DNA of 28,030 bases, taken from IMG/VR virus record IMGVR_UViG_3300042541_001076, positions 1 through 28,030 of that record; one strand, 5' to 3'. Below are positions 18,154 to 24,739 of the stretch, one piece after another. The number at the start of each line of letters is the position of its first letter. The stretch's first letter is position 1. The position numbers were made by a program, and so were the translations under genes. The notes beneath the pieces were generated by a model. It saw nothing but the letters and a program-made list of their open reading frames with translations, did no database searches and had not been told where the DNA came from. The stretch comes from a virus.

Positions 18154-18810
18154 ATGAAAAAAATAGACAATAGGATTTTAGAAGAGATTGCTAGATATAA
18201 TTCAATTAATAATTATATTGTAGAGCAAGACGCTACATTACCTCCACCACCGGGTGAAGACCCAAACGCTTTACCACCGGCAGGAGGTGCTCCGGCACCT
18301 GTTGACCCAAGTATGGCGGCACCGGCAGCACCTACAGGACCTCAACCTGTGGATTTATCCAATGACCCTGATGTTGAAAAAGTTGAGGGTGATGGAGAAA
18401 CAGGTAAAACTGAAGAAATGGATATTACTGATTTAGTAAAATCTCAGAAAAAAGTTGAACAAAAACAAGAGGAATATTTTGATAACCTATTCCAACATTT
18501 AGATAATTTAGAATCTAAGTTAGGTGAAATGGACGGTATTATGACTAAGTTAAATGACTTAGAAATGAAAATTGAAAAATATAGAGAAAAAACTCCTCAA
18601 GAAAGATTAGAATTAAGAACATTAGATTCAGGACCATTCAATCAAAAATTAAGTCAATTCTTTGATGATAAGGAAGAGGATATGGAAAAATCAGGAAAAA
18701 ATGAGTATGTTTTAACTCAAGATGAGGTTCAAGATTATTCACCAATCGAAATTAAAAAAACATTTAGAAATTTTGATGATTCTTCATCAGGGTTCCAACA
18801 AGTAAGATAA
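18154..18810 (+). CDS. Pro/Ala-rich, coiled-coil acidic protein of unknown function (218 aa)
   Basis: The 218-residue protein has three visible parts. Residues 1-25 form a helix (MKKIDNRILEEIARYNSINN). Residues about 29-70 are a low-complexity Pro/Ala/Gly linker (LPPPPGEDPNALPPAGGAPA). Residues about 90-150 form a charged coiled coil (QKKVEQKQEEYFDNLFQHLD, then SKLGEMDGIMTKLNDLEMKI). The end is acidic with FNQKLSQFF and a serine-rich tail. It has no cysteine and no enzyme motif. It starts one base after the 74-residue gene and is closed by a rho-independent terminator, so it is the last gene of the tail block. A structural, scaffold-like or fibre-attachment role is possible; function is unknown. 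Confidence 0.72.
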   Translation: MKKIDNRILEEIARYNSINNYIVEQDATLPPPPGEDPNALPPAGGAPAPVDPSMAAPAAPTGPQPVDLSNDPDVEKVEGDGETGKTEEMDITDLVKSQKKVEQKQEEYFDNLFQHLDNLESKLGEMDGIMTKLNDLEMKIEKYREKTPQERLELRTLDSGPFNQKLSQFFDDKEEDMEKSGKNEYVLTQDEVQDYSPIEIKKTFRNFDDSSSGFQQVR

Positions 18811-18812
18811 TT

Positions 18813-18840
18813 AAAAGGGTCTTAGTACCCTTTTTTTTTT
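18813..18840 (+). terminator. Strong rho-independent terminator closing tail block
   Basis: AAAAGGGT (18813-18820) pairs with ACCCTTTT (18827-18834) around a six-base loop CTTAGT, and T continues to 18840. It lies 2 bases after the stop of the preceding gene. Confidence 0.92.
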
Positions 18841-18849
18841 ACAAAACAA

Positions 18850-18883
18850 TTTGACAAACACACGGCTGACACTTATACTTTTA
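18850..18883 (+). promoter_or_regulatory. Promoter for gene 32 and DNA metabolism block
   Basis: TTGACA (18851-18856) and TATACT (18874-18879) stand 17 bases apart, a near-ideal sigma70-like arrangement. The same bases fit the Bacteroidota pattern: TTTG at 18850-18853 and TACTTTTA at 18876-18883 (TAnnTTTG with one mismatch), 22 bases apart. It sits between a terminator and gene 32, about 25 bases before the ATG. Confidence 0.72.
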
Positions 18884-18908
18884 TAAACCTTTAAATATTT
18901 TAAACACT

Positions 18909-19763
18909 ATGGCGACAAATTCATTAGACGCAGTTTTGGCTCAATACGAGAAAGCAAAACAAGGTAGTACTTCTTCTACCTCAAAATTTACACAAGAAGA
19001 AAGAATGAAAAAATACTTCGCGGCTATCCTTTCAGATAAGGAAACTCAAGGTCAACGAAGATTAAGAATCTTACCAACTACAGATGGTTCTTCACCATTT
19101 AAAGAAGTTTGGTACCACGAGATTCAAGTTGATGGAAAATTCCAAAAATTTTATGACCCGGGAAAAAATGACAATGAACGTTCACCTTTAACTGAGGTTT
19201 ACGAAGAACTTCGTTCGACAGGTAATGAAAATGACAAAAAATTGTCATCTACTTATTTATCACGTAAATTCTACATTGTTAAAGTTATCGATAGAGATAA
19301 CGAAGAAGATGGAGTTAAATTTTGGAGATTTAAATCTAACTACAAAAATGAGGGTATCTATGACAAAATCATCCCTATCTACAGAAACAAAGGAGATATT
19401 GCTGACCCTGAAAAAGGGAGAGACCTTATCCTTGAATTAACAAAAGCTAAAACTCCAAAAGGGGCGGTTTACACGGTAATTCAGACAGTTATGTATGATG
19501 ACGCGGCTCCAATTCACGAAGACACAAAACTTTCTGAAAGTTGGGTTAACGATGAATTAACTTGGGAAGATGTTTACTCTAAAAAACCGGTTGAATACTT
19601 AGAAGCTATTGCAAGAGGCGAATCTCCAAAATGGAATACTGACAAAGGTGGTTACGATTATGGTAACTCTGATGAAAGTGAAACTTCATTTGGTGGTTCT
19701 AAACCATCGGCTCCAATTGACCCACAAGCGGGCGCTGAAGAGGATGATGATATGCCATTCTAA
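18909..19763 (+). CDS. 32: Single-stranded DNA-binding protein (T4 gp32-like), cysteine-free
   Basis: The 284-residue product (T4 gp32 has 301) coats single-stranded DNA during replication and recombination. The order matches gp32: a basic N-terminal segment for cooperativity (about 1-30), an OB-fold core (about 45-225) with RRLRILPTTDG, VWYHEIQV, KFYDPGKN and KFWRFKSNYK, and an acidic C-terminal tail ending EEDDDMPF, which recruits partner proteins. In T4 a zinc ion is held by H64, C77, C87 and C90. Here H70 is kept, but the aligned positions are D83, S92 and T95 and the whole protein has no cysteine, so zinc binding of that kind should be lost. It has its own promoter at 18850-18883. The leader that follows, before uvsX, contains paired repeats. 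Identification is strong. Confidence 0.92.
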   Translation: MATNSLDAVLAQYEKAKQGSTSSTSKFTQEERMKKYFAAILSDKETQGQRRLRILPTTDGSSPFKEVWYHEIQVDGKFQKFYDPGKNDNERSPLTEVYEELRSTGNENDKKLSSTYLSRKFYIVKVIDRDNEEDGVKFWRFKSNYKNEGIYDKIIPIYRNKGDIADPEKGRDLILELTKAKTPKGAVYTVIQTVMYDDAAPIHEDTKLSESWVNDELTWEDVYSKKPVEYLEAIARGESPKWNTDKGGYDYGNSDESETSFGGSKPSAPIDPQAGAEEDDDMPF

Positions 19764-19772
19764 TCAAAAAAA

Positions 19773-19857
19773 AACTTGGACAAATAACTTGGACACTAAG
19801 ACATAATTAGTGTCCAACTTGTCTAAAAAAACTCAAAAAATTAATTTAACTTAGACA
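19773..19857 (+). promoter_or_regulatory. Repeat-rich leader between gene 32 and uvsX
   Basis: AACTTGGACA is repeated directly at 19773-19782 and 19786-19795. The second copy starts an 11-bp perfect stem, TTGGACACTAA (19789-19799) with TTAGTGTCCAA (19807-19817), loop GACATAA. TGTCTAA (19820-19826) can also pair with TTAGACA (19851-19857), which ends one base before the uvsX ATG. The layout suggests a terminator, translational control or protein binding site. No T-run is present. Confidence 0.5.
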
Positions 19858-19858
19858 T

Positions 19859-20878
19859 ATGGCGATTAAAAAACACGATTTTAAGTCCATTAAGGACAAA
19901 TTCTCGACATCTGCAAAATACAAACCACAAAGGTTTTTCGACTTAGGTCCTGACTTTTTGGATGCTGTTGGTATTCCGGGACCGGCTATAGGACACTTAA
20001 ATATGTTCTTGGGTCACTCAGATACAGGTAAAACAACTGCGTTGGTGAAATGTGCTGTTGATGCTCAGAAAAAACAAATATTACCGGTATTCATTATTAC
20101 CGAACAAAAGTGGTCATTTGAACACGCAAAACTTATGGGTTTTGATTGTGAAGAAATGGTTGATGAAGAAACGGGTGAATTAGAATGGGACGGGTTCTAC
20201 ATCTTCAATAATAACTTTAGTTATATAGAACAAATTACAGATTACATTAATAGTTTACTTGACGCTCAAGAGAAAGGTGAATTAGATTATAGTTTATTGT
20301 TCTTATGGGATTCTGTTGGTTCAGTTCCTTGTAAAATGACTTTTGAAGGTAAAGGTGGTAAACAACATAACGCGGCGGCGTTGGCTGACAAAATTGGTAT
20401 GGGTATCAATCAAAGAATATCGGGAAGTCGTAAAGCGGATTCTAAATATGAGAATACTTTGGTTATTGTTAACCAACCTTGGGTTGAACTTCCGGATAAT
20501 CCATTTGGACAACCTAAAATTAAGGCTAAAGGTGGTGAGGCGATTTGGTTGAACTCCTCATTAGTTTTCCGTTTCGGGAATGAAAAAGGTGCGGGAACAA
20601 CAAAGATTACCGCGACTAAAGATAAAAGAACTATCAAATTTGCTGTGAGAACTAAAATCTCAGTAATGAAAAACCACATCAACGGATTGGGTTATGAAGA
20701 TGGTAAGATTATTGTAACACCTCACGGATTCTTGGCAGGTAAAGAAACTACCGAAGAAAAAGCGTCTATTGAGAAATACAAAAAAGAATACTCTGAATAT
20801 TGGAAGAATATCATCGGAACAGATGGTGATTACGATTTGAAAGAGGTAGAAGAAAAAGAGGTAGAAGAAAAAGAGTAG
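19859..20878 (+). CDS. uvsX: UvsX-like RecA-family recombinase
   Basis: The 339-residue protein (T4 UvsX 391) forms filaments on single-stranded DNA and drives strand exchange with ATP. The Walker A loop is GHSDTGKTT (residues 52-60), the catalytic glutamate is probably E82 in IITEQKW, and the Walker B strand is LLFLWDSVGSVP with D151. A disordered L2-like DNA-binding loop lies near KGGKQHNAAALADKIGMGIN, and IVNQPW follows as in UvsX. The C-terminus is a Glu/Lys tail built from a 15-base tandem repeat. It follows gene 32 through a repeat-rich leader and precedes the flap nuclease gene by 22 bases. gp32 and UvsX work together in recombination-dependent replication in T4. A mediator like UvsY is not in this window. 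Confidence 0.93.
   Translation: MAIKKHDFKSIKDKFSTSAKYKPQRFFDLGPDFLDAVGIPGPAIGHLNMFLGHSDTGKTTALVKCAVDAQKKQILPVFIITEQKWSFEHAKLMGFDCEEMVDEETGELEWDGFYIFNNNFSYIEQITDYINSLLDAQEKGELDYSLLFLWDSVGSVPCKMTFEGKGGKQHNAAALADKIGMGINQRISGSRKADSKYENTLVIVNQPWVELPDNPFGQPKIKAKGGEAIWLNSSLVFRFGNEKGAGTTKITATKDKRTIKFAVRTKISVMKNHINGLGYEDGKIIVTPHGFLAGKETTEEKASIEKYKKEYSEYWKNIIGTDGDYDLKEVEEKEVEEKE
20843..20872 (+). repeat. 15-bp tandem repeat at the uvsX 3' end
   Basis: GAGGTAGAAGAAAAA occurs twice in tandem (20843-20857, 20858-20872) followed by GAG and the TAG stop. It encodes EVEEK repeated, an acidic and basic tail. Copy number could vary by replication slippage. Confidence 0.9.
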
Positions 20879-20900
20879 TAACGAATACAAACAAAAACAA

Positions 20901-21905
20901 GTGACTAAAACACTTTTGGTTGACGGAAACAATTTAGTAAAGATTGGATTCCACGGGGTTAAAGATTATTATCACAATGGAAAACACATAGGTGCCTTAT
21001 GGCACTTTGTGAATACCATTAGACGTTTCATAGACGAACAAGACTTTGATAAGGTTGTTGTTATGTGGGACGGTGATGATAACTCTTCGACTCGAAAACT
21101 TATTTATCCCCAATATAAAGAACAACGTAGAGACAGAGACAACGAGTATAAGTTAGATTCTTTCACTGAGCAGAAAGAAAGAATCAAACAATACTTGGAG
21201 GACTGTTATATAAGACAAATCAACGTAGATAATAACGAAGCAGATGATTTGATTGCTTACTACTGCCAAATCTCGGAGAACGAACAAAAGACCATCTATT
21301 CGGGGGATAAAGACCTTACCCAATTAATCTCGGATAAGGTATCGGTGTTTTATCCGAGAACCAAACAAACTTATCACGTTGGAAGTAAAATCAAATGTGA
21401 TTTTTACGAATTTCCGCATCAAAACATTAGAACTTATAAAATTTTATCGGGAGATAAATCGGATAATATTGATGGTATTTCAGGGTTGGGGGAGAAAACA
21501 CTTATAAAGTTTTTTCCTGAGCTACTTGAAAAACCGGTTTCAATCACCGATATTTTAGAAAAGGCAGAAACTCTACTAAAGGAGAATAAAGATAATAAGA
21601 CATTACAAAATCTTTTATCCGGTAAAACTAAAAGTGGTGTTTATGGTGATGAATTTTTTGTGATAAATGAAAAAATCATAAACTTATCAAACCCATTAAT
21701 TACTGATGATGCTAAAGAACTTGTTGAATTGTATTATAAAGAAACTTTAGACCCTGATGGTAGGGGTCATAGAGGACTTATTAAGATGATGATGGAAGAC
21801 GGGTTTTTTAAGTATCTACCAAAGGGGGATGATGCTTGGGTGAATTTTGTTAGACCCTTTATGAAATTAACAAGAAAAGAAAAAAGAAATTATAAAAACA
21901 ATTAA
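20901..21905 (+). CDS. rnh: 5'-3' flap nuclease (T4 RNase H-like)
   Basis: The 334-residue product (T4 RNase H 305) belongs to the FEN/PIN-like nucleases that remove RNA primers and 5' flaps during lagging-strand synthesis. Metal-binding acidic residues are visible in order: D8 (LLVDGNN), D57 (VVMWDGDD), E113, D115 and D116 (NNEADDLIAY), D136 and D138 (YSGDKDLTQL), D185 and D188 (LSGDKSDNIDGISGLGEKT). The last motif also contains the helix-hairpin-helix DNA contact. The gene begins with GTG at 20901, the only non-ATG start in the window; no in-frame ATG lies close by. It follows uvsX by 22 bases and precedes an unknown gene by 8. All key residues are present, so it should be active. Confidence 0.92.
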   Translation: MTKTLLVDGNNLVKIGFHGVKDYYHNGKHIGALWHFVNTIRRFIDEQDFDKVVVMWDGDDNSSTRKLIYPQYKEQRRDRDNEYKLDSFTEQKERIKQYLEDCYIRQINVDNNEADDLIAYYCQISENEQKTIYSGDKDLTQLISDKVSVFYPRTKQTYHVGSKIKCDFYEFPHQNIRTYKILSGDKSDNIDGISGLGEKTLIKFFPELLEKPVSITDILEKAETLLKENKDNKTLQNLLSGKTKSGVYGDEFFVINEKIINLSNPLITDDAKELVELYYKETLDPDGRGHRGLIKMMMEDGFFKYLPKGDDAWVNFVRPFMKLTRKEKRNYKNN

Positions 21906-21913
21906 CTAAAGCT

Positions 21914-22366
21914 ATGAAAGACCAAGAATCGGTAAAATTAGAATTCTTAATGATGGTAAATGATAACATCATTGTGCAAAGATTTTTTAACGTGAGAGAG
22001 TTCAATAATGAGGGTAAAAACTCTTTGGAACTTTACGAATTACTTCGTGAATTTAAAGACGACATTCAAAAACAATTGTCGTTGAAAACCGTAACGTATA
22101 TGACGGATAATCTGTACGAAATTATTAACAATCCGGCTATTTTGGAAACGTCTAATACGGACGGTCCGGAGTACTTTAACATCTTCATCAAACAAAATGA
22201 TGTGACAATTTGTCATAGACAGGTGGACGCAAAAGTATACCCTCCAAAGATAAGATATACTGTGGATGTACGCCCACACCTAAAAAACCTATTGATGAAC
22301 TTGACTGACATCTTTTCATCTAAAAATTTAACAAAAAAATATCTAGATGTTACCCTAAGTGTGTAG
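21914..22366 (+). CDS. Protein of unknown function (150 aa) in replication block
   Basis: I do not recognise this 150-residue protein. It starts with alternating strands (VKLEFLMMVNDNIIVQRFFN), has a helical middle (LYELLREFKDDIQKQL), a second strand pair (FNIFIKQNDVTICHRQVDAK) and a C-terminal helix (LKNLLMNLTDIF). It has a single cysteine, and there is no enzyme motif, membrane segment or signal peptide. It starts 8 bases after the flap nuclease stop and ends 30 bases before the helicase ATG, so it belongs to the same transcript. In T4 this neighbourhood holds helicase loader and replication accessory genes, so a replication-related role is a guess by position only. Confidence 0.75.
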   Translation: MKDQESVKLEFLMMVNDNIIVQRFFNVREFNNEGKNSLELYELLREFKDDIQKQLSLKTVTYMTDNLYEIINNPAILETSNTDGPEYFNIFIKQNDVTICHRQVDAKVYPPKIRYTVDVRPHLKNLLMNLTDIFSSKNLTKKYLDVTLSV

Positions 22367-22381
22367 TATTTATTATTACAC
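22361..22381 (+). promoter_or_regulatory. Hairpin with TATTTAT motif before helicase gene
   Basis: GTGTAGTA (22361-22368) pairs with TATTACAC (22374-22381) with one wobble and a five-base loop. It overlaps the TAG stop of the preceding gene and contains TATTTAT at 22367-22373, 30 bases before the helicase ATG. No T-run follows. Confidence 0.35.
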
Positions 22382-22396
22382 TAAAAGAAAAAATAT

Positions 22397-23779
22397 ATGG
22401 CGTCAAACAAAAATTTCGAGTATCTAGGTAGCACCTTTCAGATACAATTACTAAACCAAATCATTATCGACAAAGACTTTTCACGGTCAATTATAGATGT
22501 GATTGAAACAAGTTATTTTGAGAATAAATATTTCAAATTAATCATCCAAATGATTAAGGAGTATTATACAAAATACGAACACACACCAACCTTTGACACA
22601 TTAGAACAAATTACAAAATCTGAGATACAACAACCTCTAGCAGCAAAAATAATTATTGATACCCTTACAAAAGTTAAGGAGTCTACGCTTGAAGGGGCTG
22701 AGTTTGTGCAAGAAAAATCGATGAAGTTCTGTAAACAACAGGAGTTACAGAAAGTAATGGTTAAAGCTCAAAAAATCATCGACACTGGTGAATTTGAGAG
22801 TTACGACACATTAGAAGAGATGGTGAGTAAAGCTCTTCAGGTTGGGGAACACGATAAGGGAACGGAAAGTGTTTTCAGCAATTTAGATGATGTTCTAAAC
22901 GAGGATTATCGTCATCCGATACCAATGGGTATTCCGGGGATAGATAGACTCTTAAAAGGAGGGTTGGCTAAAGGTGAAATCGGTGTTATTTTAGCACCAA
23001 CAGGTGTAGGTAAATCTACTTTACTTACAAAAATCTCAAATCACGCATTTAATTTGGGATATAATGTGTTACAAATATTCTTTGAGGATAACCCAAAGAT
23101 TATTCAACGTAAACACATTACATTATGGACAAAAATCCATCCGGATGAATTGTCTATTAGAAAAGATGAAGTAATAACTAAAGTTCAAGAAATTAAGGAA
23201 AAAATGCCTAATGAATTGATACTTAAAAAACTTCCATCCGATACTGTAACAATGATGCAGATTAAGAATCAAATCAGAAAAATGATTTCAGAAGGAATCA
23301 AAATTGATATGGTATTATTGGACTACATTGACTGTGTGGTACCGGATAAAAACTTGGGGGATGAATGGAAATCTGAAGGGTCTGTGATGAGAGGTTTTGA
23401 ATCTATGTGTCACGAACTTGATTTGGTAGGATGGACAGCGACTCAGGGTAATAGAAGTTCAATATCGTCTGATGTTGTTACAACCGACCAAATGGGTGGG
23501 TCTATTAAAAAAGCACAGGTTGGACACGTAATCATTTCCGTGGCTAAATCTTTACAACAAAAAGAAATGAAATTAGCAACAATCGCAATTACTAAATCAC
23601 GGATTGGTGATGATGGTGTTGTCTTTGAGAATTGTAAATTTGACAATGGTATGTTGGAGATTGATACTGAAAGTTCAGTAACATTCTTAGGATTAGAAGA
23701 ACAAACCGAAGAAAGAAATAGACAAAGAATCAAAGACTTGTTAGACAAGAGAAAAGAAAAAAACCAACAACAAAATTAA
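22397..23779 (+). CDS. 41: DnaB-like replicative helicase (T4 gp41-like)
   Basis: The 460-residue product (T4 gp41 475) forms a hexamer that unwinds DNA ahead of the fork and works with a primase. Residues about 1-150 are the helical N-terminal domain with FEYLGSTFQIQLLNQIIIDK. The RecA-like motor follows: Walker A APTGVGKST (residues 200-208), the GIPGIDRLLKGGLAKGE lead-in, an H1a-like glutamate in FFEDNP, Walker B IDMVLLDYID with D309, and an H4-like region with TATQGNRSSI. The C-terminal tail is Gln/Asn/Lys-rich. It follows the 150-residue unknown gene and precedes nrdB by 6 bases. No primase gene lies in the window. The family call is strong. Confidence 0.93.
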   Translation: MASNKNFEYLGSTFQIQLLNQIIIDKDFSRSIIDVIETSYFENKYFKLIIQMIKEYYTKYEHTPTFDTLEQITKSEIQQPLAAKIIIDTLTKVKESTLEGAEFVQEKSMKFCKQQELQKVMVKAQKIIDTGEFESYDTLEEMVSKALQVGEHDKGTESVFSNLDDVLNEDYRHPIPMGIPGIDRLLKGGLAKGEIGVILAPTGVGKSTLLTKISNHAFNLGYNVLQIFFEDNPKIIQRKHITLWTKIHPDELSIRKDEVITKVQEIKEKMPNELILKKLPSDTVTMMQIKNQIRKMISEGIKIDMVLLDYIDCVVPDKNLGDEWKSEGSVMRGFESMCHELDLVGWTATQGNRSSISSDVVTTDQMGGSIKKAQVGHVIISVAKSLQQKEMKLATIAITKSRIGDDGVVFENCKFDNGMLEIDTESSVTFLGLEEQTEERNRQRIKDLLDKRKEKNQQQN

Positions 23780-23785
23780 TTTAAA

Positions 23786-24736
23786 ATGAAAGAAAAAATA
23801 TTAGAACCGAATAATGACCGATTCGTTATCTTCCCTATAGAACATAACGATATATGGGAATTTTATAAACAACACCAAGCCGCGTTTTGGACGGCAGAAG
23901 AAGTGGATTTATCTAACGATATTAGAGATTGGGAAAATCTATCTGATAATGAGAGGTTCTTCCTTAAAAATGTATTAGCGTTCTTTGCGGCGTCTGATGG
24001 TATTGTTAATGAAAACTTGGCTGAGAATTTCTTAAAAGAAGTTCAATATGCTGAAGCAAAGTTCTTCTACGGATTCCAAATTATGATGGAGAACATTCAC
24101 TCATTAATGTATTCATTATTGATTGATACTTACGTATCTGACGAGAAAGAAAAGGATGAATGTTTTCACGCAATTGACAGATTACCTGCCGTTCAAAAGA
24201 AAGCTAAATGGGCTCTTGATTGGATTGAAAACTCTTCATTTCAAGAAAGATTAGTGGCGTTTGCGGCGGTTGAAGGTATATTCTTCTCCGGTTCATTCTG
24301 TTCTATCTTTTGGATGAAATCAAGAGGAATTATGCAAGGATTGTGTAACGCTAATAGTCTTATTTTTAAAGATGAAAACTTACACTGTGATTTTGCTATC
24401 CATTTGATTAACAATCACGTTGAGAACAAACCAACAGAGAAAAGAATTAAAGAAATTTTATTATCTGCGTTAGAGATTGAAAAAGAGTTTATTACTGAGT
24501 CATTACCTGTATCTTTAATAGGTATGAATTCAAATTTGATGAAACAATATCTTGAATTTGTAACTGACGGACTATTAGTTAAGTTTGGATGTAAGAAACA
24601 TTTTAATGTGGAACAACCATTCAAATTTATGGAACAAATAGCTGTCGAGACAAAGGGTAATTTCTTTGAGTCAAGAACTATGGAATACCAAAAGGCGAAA
24701 TTAGGTGAGTCATTAACATTTACAGAAGATTTTTAA
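23786..24736 (+). CDS. nrdB: Ribonucleotide reductase small subunit, class I
   Basis: The 316-residue protein provides the tyrosyl radical that the large subunit uses to reduce ribonucleotides. All six metal ligands of the di-iron site are visible: D41 (TAEEVDLS), E102 and H105 (MENIHSLMY), E163 (AAVEGIFF), E197 and H200 (KDENLHCD). The radical tyrosine is Y109, four residues after H105, as in E. coli Y122 after H118. The 316-residue length is a little below E. coli NrdB (376). The C-terminus, ESLTFTEDF, matches the usual tail that docks into the large subunit. It starts 6 bases after the helicase gene and is followed after 3 bases by nrdA, so the pair is co-translated. The order nrdB-nrdA is the reverse of the common order. 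It should be active. Confidence 0.96.
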   Translation: MKEKILEPNNDRFVIFPIEHNDIWEFYKQHQAAFWTAEEVDLSNDIRDWENLSDNERFFLKNVLAFFAASDGIVNENLAENFLKEVQYAEAKFFYGFQIMMENIHSLMYSLLIDTYVSDEKEKDECFHAIDRLPAVQKKAKWALDWIENSSFQERLVAFAAVEGIFFSGSFCSIFWMKSRGIMQGLCNANSLIFKDENLHCDFAIHLINNHVENKPTEKRIKEILLSALEIEKEFITESLPVSLIGMNSNLMKQYLEFVTDGLLVKFGCKKHFNVEQPFKFMEQIAVETKGNFFESRTMEYQKAKLGESLTFTEDF

Positions 24737-24739
24737 AAT

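Noticed and set aside
20410-20932. Two 90-codon frames on the minus strand across uvsX and the flap nuclease gene
   Set aside because: They lie opposite well-identified genes, overlap each other, and have compositions expected of antisense frames in AT-rich DNA.
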